This document shows positions 8,725-12,850 of a stretch of DNA of 12,850 nt, piece by piece; position 1 is the first letter of the stretch; each line of letters begins with the position of its first letter. The position numbers and the translations under genes are program-made. The DNA is from CAZTXD01 sp964617995 (GTDB taxonomy: Bacteria; Actinomycetota; Acidimicrobiia; Spongiisociales; ZC4RG35): the NCBI GenBank assembly GCA_964617995.1, contig CAZTXD010000109.1, positions 1 through 12,850 on the forward strand, written 5' to 3'. Below the pieces are notes generated by a model that was not told the DNA's origin, did not search any database, and worked only from the letters and a program-made list of their open reading frames with translations.

Positions 8725-8730
8725 TAAGAT
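8725..8730 (+). promoter_or_regulatory. Candidate -10 box of the molybdenum oxidoreductase gene
   Basis: TAAGAT lies 43 bases before the ATG at 8774, within the divergent spacer. The hexamer 17 bases upstream, GTGAAC (8702-8707), matches the -35 consensus at only three positions. A GGAG ribosome binding site follows at 8762-8765, 8 bases from the ATG. Alternative-sigma recognition is possible but not shown. Confidence 0.3.
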
Positions 8731-8773
8731 TCTGGAGAAACCGGGCTCGTAGCCTTAGCTTGGAGTTCCACAC

Positions 8774-10303
8774 ATGAGAACCTCAGCCCGTTTCGCCGCC
8801 TCCGGTGCCCTGGCCGCAGCCGTGGCGTTGGCCGTCTCCGAGTTGGTTGCCGGTGTCATTTCGGCTGTGCCTTCCCTCATCGAGTCTGTCGGCGGCTTCG
8901 TCATCGACAACGTCCCCCCGACCATCAAAGACTGGGCAATCGATGTGTTCGGGGTCTACGACAAGATGGTTCTGGTGGTGGGGATCGCCGTGGTGACTCT
9001 CTTGTTGGGAGCGGTGGTCGGCGTGGCAGCACGCACCCGCCTGTGGATCGCGGCCATCGTGTTCCTCGGCTTCGGCGCCGTGGGGGCAGCGGCAGGCACA
9101 GTGTCGGGGGCAGCGGCAGTCTCGTCCGTGATCGGTGGGGGGACCGCCGCTCTGGCCGGTCTGCTGGCGCTGACGTGGCTGTACGGCCGAATCGAGGCCG
9201 ACGCCGCCGCCGGCCCGGACGATGCACCCGATCCGACCCGCAGAGCGTTCATAGGAGCAGCCGGAGCCATGATCGCACTGGCGGCGATCTCCGCGGGAGC
9301 GGGACGAGCTCTGCTGGACAGAGCCAAGCGCATGGTCGCCGGGAGGGACGAGGTGGTCCTGCCGATCCCGGTCGAGGCGGTACCTGCACCCGCGGCGGCG
9401 GCCTCGTTCCAGGTGGCAGACCTCGGTCCCCTCATCACTCCCAACGCCGACTTCTACAAGATCGATACCACCCTCTCCACTCCTCAGGTGGACCTGGCGA
9501 CGTGGACGCTGCGCATTCACGGTCTGGTCGATCGGCCTTATGAGCTCACTTTCGATCAGCTCATGGACATGGACATGGTGGAGCGCTACGTGACGTTGAC
9601 CTGCGTCTCCAACGAGGTCGGCGGACGGCTCATCGGGAACGCCAAGTGGCTGGGGGTCCCTCTCGCCAGGATCCTCGATCGGGCCCGTGTCCACAGCGGG
9701 GCCGATCAGATCGTGGGGCGATCAGTGGACGACTTCACGGTCGGATTCCCGACCGAGGTCGCCTTTGATGGCCGCGACGCCCTGGTGGCGGTGGGCATGA
9801 ACGACGAGCCCCTCCCTTTCGATCACGGTTTCCCGGCCCGGTTGGTGGTGGCGGGGCTCTACGGGTACGTGTCGGCGACCAAGTGGCTGTCGGACATCGA
9901 GCTCACCACCTGGGACGCCTTCGATGCTTACTGGGTGCCGCGGGGATGGTCGAAGGAGGGTCCGATCAAGACACAGTCGCGGATCGACACACCCCGTAAC
10001 GGCGCCGTGATCGACGCCGCTCCTCGGGCCATAGCCGGGGTCGCCTGGGCACCGAACATCGGGATCGAGAAGGTGGAGGTGCAGACCGACGAGGAGGATT
10101 GGGTGACGGCCGACCTCGCCGAGGAGCTCCACGACAACACGTGGCGACAGTGGCAGGTGCCATGGACCCCCGCCGCGGGCGACCATACCATCCGGGTCCG
10201 GGCGACCGACGCCACCGGCTACACCCAGACGTCCGAGATCTCCCGTCCTGCCCCCAACGGAGCCACCGGATGGCACACGATCGGAGTGAGGGTGGTGGCG
10301 TGA
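8774..10303 (+). CDS. Membrane-anchored sulfite-oxidase-fold molybdopterin oxidoreductase
   Basis: This 509-aa protein joins a membrane region to a molybdopterin-binding oxidoreductase. Hydrophobic segments lie at about residues 11-31, 66-87, 91-112 and 113-137. A twin-arginine-like motif TRRAFIG (155-161) then precedes a further hydrophobic stretch (159-178). The catalytic domain covers about 213-390: the Mo-ligand cysteine is probably Cys277 in LTCVSNEVGG (275-284), followed by AKWLGVPLARIL (290-301) and a cofactor region with His351, Arg356, Lys370 and Trp371 in FDHGFPARLVVAGLYGYV (349-366) and SATKW. Residues 395-508 resemble the Ig-like Mo-co dimerisation domain. There is no cytochrome b5 or haem motif. 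The architecture resembles mycobacterial membrane proteins with a molybdopterin domain, such as Rv0218 (from memory). I infer that the catalytic domain sits outside the membrane. The substrate is unknown; sulfite or an S- or N-oxide is plausible. GGAG at 8762-8765 supports the ATG start. Confidence 0.88.
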   Translation: MRTSARFAASGALAAAVALAVSELVAGVISAVPSLIESVGGFVIDNVPPTIKDWAIDVFGVYDKMVLVVGIAVVTLLLGAVVGVAARTRLWIAAIVFLGFGAVGAAAGTVSGAAAVSSVIGGGTAALAGLLALTWLYGRIEADAAAGPDDAPDPTRRAFIGAAGAMIALAAISAGAGRALLDRAKRMVAGRDEVVLPIPVEAVPAPAAAASFQVADLGPLITPNADFYKIDTTLSTPQVDLATWTLRIHGLVDRPYELTFDQLMDMDMVERYVTLTCVSNEVGGRLIGNAKWLGVPLARILDRARVHSGADQIVGRSVDDFTVGFPTEVAFDGRDALVAVGMNDEPLPFDHGFPARLVVAGLYGYVSATKWLSDIELTTWDAFDAYWVPRGWSKEGPIKTQSRIDTPRNGAVIDAAPRAIAGVAWAPNIGIEKVEVQTDEEDWVTADLAEELHDNTWRQWQVPWTPAAGDHTIRVRATDATGYTQTSEISRPAPNGATGWHTIGVRVVA

Positions 10304-10384
10304 TCCGGGACGGGTTTTCCTGCAATACCCGATCCTCACCGGTTCCCGCTTTCGGCACCGACCACTGACATCGACACCCGACGA
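10304..10384. other. Short convergent intergenic region
   Basis: These 81 bases lie between two convergent genes. I see only weak pairings (for example CGGGT with ACCCG, five base pairs around an 11-base loop) and no hairpin followed by a T tract on either strand. No intrinsic terminator can be supported. Confidence 0.4.
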
Positions 10385-11359
10385 CTACTCCGCGTCGACG
10401 GCGGTGAGCGCCCAGGCGATCCCCTCCGGGGGGGACTCGACTGCTACCCGCAGTGCCCAGCCGGTATCAGCGGATCCGTCCGACCACAGATACCAGGAGA
10501 GATCACCGATGGCAGCACCCAGCTCATCGGGATCGACCGGCCACTCCAGACCGGCCAACTCATGGGCGACCCACCAGGCGGCGAAGCGCCCGGCAGCACT
10601 TCCCCGCCGCCGCCCGTGGGCCCCTCCGCTGGCGGCCGCCCAGGCTATCCACTCGAGAGCCATATTCCCCTCCGCGGGGGTCAGGCCGGCCCGGCTCACT
10701 CCCAGGGCGGCCACCGCCTGTGAGGCGGTGCCTTCGACGCACGCCGCTTGGGAGCGGCCGTTTGATGTCTCGGTCCAATGCTCCACGGTCGAGAGGAGGG
10801 CCCGGCAGCCGTCCATGTCGTCCACCTCCACACCGGAGGATGTCACGGGCCCGATCCTGGGCCTCACCGGGGTGGGAGAAGGAGCTTCCACCCGGTCGGG
10901 CTTGTACTCGGCCAGGCGATACCGCGGCTCCCAGGGCTGGAGGTTCAACGGCAACTCCACGGTCAGGGGGTCGATGTCGGCGTCACGGAGGTCCTCCCCG
11001 CGAAGAACGCGCTCCTGAGCGGTCATGGTGCGCTGCGGCCCGGGAGTGAGGTGGTCGTCCAGCTCGGCCCAGGCCTTGCGGGAGGCGGCGACCTCCGACA
11101 ATGGCCCCAGGGTGAAACGGGTCGGCCCTTCGGTCACGGCCGGTCCTGCCCAACGACCGGGAGCGTCGAGGGCGAGCCGATACCGGATGTACTCCGATAC
11201 CGCCCAGAGCTGCTTGCCGCGGCTGACCGCCTCGTCGCACCGGGTCCGGAGGGCGAGCATCTCGTCCCAGGAGCGGGCGGAGGCGTGGCCGTCGACGATT
11301 CGCACGAGCTCGTCGGTGTCGGAGGACTCGATGGCCTTGGCGGTGCGTTCGTCGATCAC
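10385..11359 (-). CDS. Conserved protein of unknown function, last gene of sulfurtransferase operon
   Basis: This 324-aa protein belongs to a family I associate with actinobacterial genomes but cannot name. It lacks signal peptides and membrane helices, so is probably cytosolic. Notable blocks are RGKQLWAVSEYIRYRLALDA (residues 47-66), TLGPLSEVAAS and AWAELDDHL in the middle third, ERVLRGEDLRD, LPLNLQPWEPRYRLAEYKPD, a Pro-rich linker, then ASGGAHGRRRGSAAGRFAAW in the last third and a Trp-rich C-terminus. The His-Gly-Arg-Arg-Arg-Gly cluster in a Gly/Ala context could be an anion- or nucleic-acid-binding loop, but this is a guess. The frame is open far upstream, yet that sequence is the shadow of the sulfurtransferase gene. 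The GTG at 11359 overlaps that gene's stop by 4 bases (GTGA), matching the operon's other junctions. Confidence 0.75.
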   Translation of the reverse strand: MIDERTAKAIESSDTDELVRIVDGHASARSWDEMLALRTRCDEAVSRGKQLWAVSEYIRYRLALDAPGRWAGPAVTEGPTRFTLGPLSEVAASRKAWAELDDHLTPGPQRTMTAQERVLRGEDLRDADIDPLTVELPLNLQPWEPRYRLAEYKPDRVEAPSPTPVRPRIGPVTSSGVEVDDMDGCRALLSTVEHWTETSNGRSQAACVEGTASQAVAALGVSRAGLTPAEGNMALEWIAWAAASGGAHGRRRGSAAGRFAAWWVAHELAGLEWPVDPDELGAAIGDLSWYLWSDGSADTGWALRVAVESPPEGIAWALTAVDAE

Positions 11360-12186
11360 CGGGGGTGTGGCCCCTCGACCACGGGCAGGTCGGAGCGAGC
11401 CCAGTCCGAGAACGAGCCGGGGTAGAGCTGGGGCCGTGGCAGGCCGGCGATCTCCATAGCCAGGGCGAGATGACAGGCGTTCACTCCGCTCCCGCATGAG
11501 ACGATCACCGGCCGCCGCTCGGCCCCCAGAGCCTCGTAGCGCCGCCGGAGGAAGGTGGCGTCCCGGAACCGCCCGTCCGGACCCAGGTTCGCCTCCCACG
11601 GCGTGCTGACCGCTCCCGGGATGTGGCCGGCGCGCGGGTCCACCGGCTCCTGCTCGCCCCGATAGCGCTCGGTGGCGCGGGCATCGAGCAGGAGATGGCT
11701 GCGCATCGAGACGACTCCCTGCCGGTCTGTCACGCCCCGGTATCCCTGGTTGGGTGACGGGTACACGACGGTGGCCGGGGAAACGTCCTCGGTGGAGGAG
11801 GGATACCCGGACTCGGACCACGCTCTCCACCCACCGTCCAGAACCCTCACGGTGCCACGGTGACCGATAGCCGAGAGCATCCACCACATCCGCGCCGCCA
11901 CGCCACCGCCCACGTCGTCGTAGACGACCACATCGGAGTAGGGGCCGATGCCGAGCCTCCCCAGGGTGGCGGTGAACTCGTCGACCGGCGGGAGCGGGTG
12001 GCGTCCCGGTCCCTCCGCCCCGGTCAGATCCTCCTCGAGATCCACGAACACCGCCCCGGGTATGTGACCCTGCAGATAGCGATCCCGTCCTGCCTCGGGG
12101 TCGCCCAGGTCCCAACGGATGTCGAACAGCGCCACTTCGCCCAGTTCCTCGTGCAGCCCGGGCACGGTGATGAGCGGATGGCTCAC
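11356..12186 (-). CDS. Two-domain sulfurtransferase, mercaptopyruvate/thiosulfate type
   Basis: This 276-aa enzyme moves a sulfane sulfur from a donor such as 3-mercaptopyruvate or thiosulfate to a thiol or cyanide through a cysteine persulfide. It has two rhodanese domains, about residues 5-125 (inactive) and 150-268 (catalytic). Each has a GHIPGAV signature (40-46 and 187-193). The active-site loop is Cys231-Gly-Ser-Gly-Val-Asn-Ala. In this family CGSGV loops go with mercaptopyruvate and CRKGV loops with thiosulfate, so mercaptopyruvate is the likelier donor, but many bacterial members are annotated thiosulfate sulfurtransferase (SseA/CysA-like). The C-terminal PGSFSDWARSDLPV (256-269) is also typical. 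The start is a GTG in a GTGA overlap with the DUF2905 gene, with GGGGTGG just upstream. It overlaps the next gene by 4 bases as well. Confidence 0.92.
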   Translation of the reverse strand: MSHPLITVPGLHEELGEVALFDIRWDLGDPEAGRDRYLQGHIPGAVFVDLEEDLTGAEGPGRHPLPPVDEFTATLGRLGIGPYSDVVVYDDVGGGVAARMWWMLSAIGHRGTVRVLDGGWRAWSESGYPSSTEDVSPATVVYPSPNQGYRGVTDRQGVVSMRSHLLLDARATERYRGEQEPVDPRAGHIPGAVSTPWEANLGPDGRFRDATFLRRRYEALGAERRPVIVSCGSGVNACHLALAMEIAGLPRPQLYPGSFSDWARSDLPVVEGPHPR

Positions 12187-12404
12187 GCACCACCCCGGCG
12201 GATGAACGAGTAGATGAGAGAGGCGATGAGTGACAGGATGAGCATGGAGGTTATGGGGATGAACACCGACGTGCGGGTGCCCTCATAGCGGATGTCGCCG
12301 GGTAGGTTCCCGAACCACGACACGAGCCAGGGTGCCCACCGCAGGATCGCTCCCAGCCCCACCAGGACCAGACCTCCGATCATCAGCGCGGAGCCGATCC
12401 TCAC
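12183..12404 (-). CDS. DUF2905 family small membrane protein
   Basis: This 73-aa protein has two membrane helices (about residues 6-22 and 48-68) joined by a loop with GNLPGDIRYEG (32-42), the recognised DUF2905 signature, where the LPGDI core is nearly invariant. The function of the family is unknown. Its start is a GTG inside a GTGA overlap with the upstream acidic-protein gene. The poly-glutamate codons of that gene (repeated GAG) double as its ribosome binding site. It in turn overlaps the sulfurtransferase gene by 4 bases, so all three are translated from one message. The length is typical, perhaps slightly long because of the extra Trp-rich turn at residues 23-30. Confidence 0.88.
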   Translation of the reverse strand: MRIGSALMIGGLVLVGLGAILRWAPWLVSWFGNLPGDIRYEGTRTSVFIPITSMLILSLIASLIYSFIRRGGA

Positions 12405-12754
12405 TCCTCCTCCTCCTCCCCCTCCTCCTGATCGGTAGCGCCCCGGGCGGGGGGCCCGGCCGACCGCGGCACGATCTCGGACAGAGTGGCACCGACGGCG
12501 TCGGCCAGGGACGAAGCGGCCCGTTTGAGATGGGTCCGCACCTCCTCGTCGCGGATGACCTCCCCCACCGACCCCGCCACCTGGTTCCAGGCAGCTCCCA
12601 GAGTCCGTAGGGCGTCCCTGATCTCCTCCTCGGTGGGACCGGACTCGTCGGCCACCCGCCGGTAGCCCGCCTTCAGGCGTTCCGTGACGCCCAGGAGATC
12701 CTCGGTCAGGTCATCCCAGGGGCGGGAGGTGGGATCGGTCTGTTCGTCGGACAT
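12401..12754 (-). CDS. Small acidic helical protein of unknown function
   Basis: This 117-aa, strongly acidic, cysteine-free protein is predicted to be mostly helical. The core from about residue 13 to 95 has regular helical periodicity, with RRVADESGPTEEEIRDALRT (31-50), AAWNQVAGSVGEVIRDEEVR (54-73) and HLKRAASSLADAVGATLSEI (75-94). It resembles uncharacterised actinobacterial proteins I cannot name. The last residues are a glutamate run (EEGEEEEE), whose codons create repeated GAGGAG motifs in front of the next gene's GTG. No membrane helix or signal peptide is visible. The ATG at 12754 lacks a clear Shine-Dalgarno. A TACCAT hexamer (complement of 12763-12768) ends 8 bases upstream and could drive a leaderless or near-leaderless message. 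It is the first gene of the four-gene operon. Confidence 0.75.
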   Translation of the reverse strand: MSDEQTDPTSRPWDDLTEDLLGVTERLKAGYRRVADESGPTEEEIRDALRTLGAAWNQVAGSVGEVIRDEEVRTHLKRAASSLADAVGATLSEIVPRSAGPPARGATDQEEGEEEEE

Positions 12755-12762
12755 CTAACGGG

Positions 12763-12768
12763 ATGGTA
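12763..12768 (-). promoter_or_regulatory. Candidate -10 box of the four-gene sulfurtransferase operon
   Basis: The minus strand reads TACCAT (TANNNT form), with 8 bases to the first ATG of the operon. No ribosome binding site and no convincing -35 box are present. Position relative to the ATG suggests a leaderless or very short-leader transcript. Confidence 0.25.
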
Positions 12769-12818
12769 GAGACACCCCGACGACACCAGACCCCGCCCAC
12801 GCAACGACCGTTTTCGCG

Positions 12819-12850
12819 CATCGAATGCGCGCTATAGCGCGCATTCGATG
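12819..12850. repeat. Perfect 32-base palindrome at the window edge
   Basis: CATCGAATGCGCGCTA (12819-12834) is followed at once by its exact reverse complement (12835-12850), with no spacer and no mismatch. It lies 64 bases upstream of the first gene of the minus-strand operon, and the window stops exactly where the palindrome ends, so its true extent cannot be seen. It could be a dimeric regulator's operator, a hairpin belonging to the gene beyond the edge, or a fold-back assembly artefact. The structure is certain; the meaning is not. Confidence 0.85.

Noticed and set aside
11360..12193. N-terminal extension of the 324-aa protein to 602 codons
   Set aside because: The added part is an out-of-frame reading of the sulfurtransferase gene with Arg/Gly/Pro-rich sequence. 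The GTG at 11359 fits the operon's GTGA overlaps.

Overview
The window looks like chromosomal DNA from a high-GC actinobacterium. The F420-type luciferase-like oxidoreductase, frequent GTG starts and heavy use of G or C at third codon positions point that way. Several proteins read like members of families common in Acidimicrobiia and neighbouring lineages, but the sequence alone does not fix the taxon. Most of it is ordinary housekeeping and membrane-bioenergetics DNA. I see no mobile element, CRISPR array, tRNA, rRNA or phage gene. Every gap between genes is under 200 bases.

Layout from left to right. Bases 1-57 are almost pure C and look like a poor-quality contig edge. Bases 126-908 (+) encode an F420-dependent LLM-class oxidoreductase. 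Bases 926-6674 (-) hold a complete seven-gene Mrp cation/proton antiporter operon, mrpABCDEFG in canonical order, with every gene junction overlapping or abutting. Upstream of it on the same strand lie a YbdK-type carboxylate-amine ligase (6802-7938) and DNA-3-methyladenine glycosylase I, tag (7967-8575). A 198-base divergent spacer follows. It carries a candidate promoter and a possible unannotated short reading frame. Bases 8774-10303 (+) encode a membrane-anchored sulfite-oxidase-fold molybdopterin oxidoreductase. Convergent with it, a tight four-gene operon (12754 down to 10385, -) encodes a small acidic protein, a DUF2905 membrane protein, a two-domain sulfurtransferase of the mercaptopyruvate type and a conserved protein of unknown function. 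The last 32 bases form a perfect palindrome that ends exactly at the window edge.

How the genes work together. The Mrp genes build one hetero-oligomeric membrane antiporter that exchanges Na+ (or another cation) for protons. In the right third, a sulfurtransferase faces tail-to-tail a molybdenum enzyme related to sulfite oxidases. A shared role in sulfur-compound handling is possible but only inferred. The least explained elements are the 324-aa protein at 10385-11359, the small acidic protein at 12401-12754, the membrane fusion of the molybdenum enzyme and the terminal palindrome. I did not find a convincing wholly new system.
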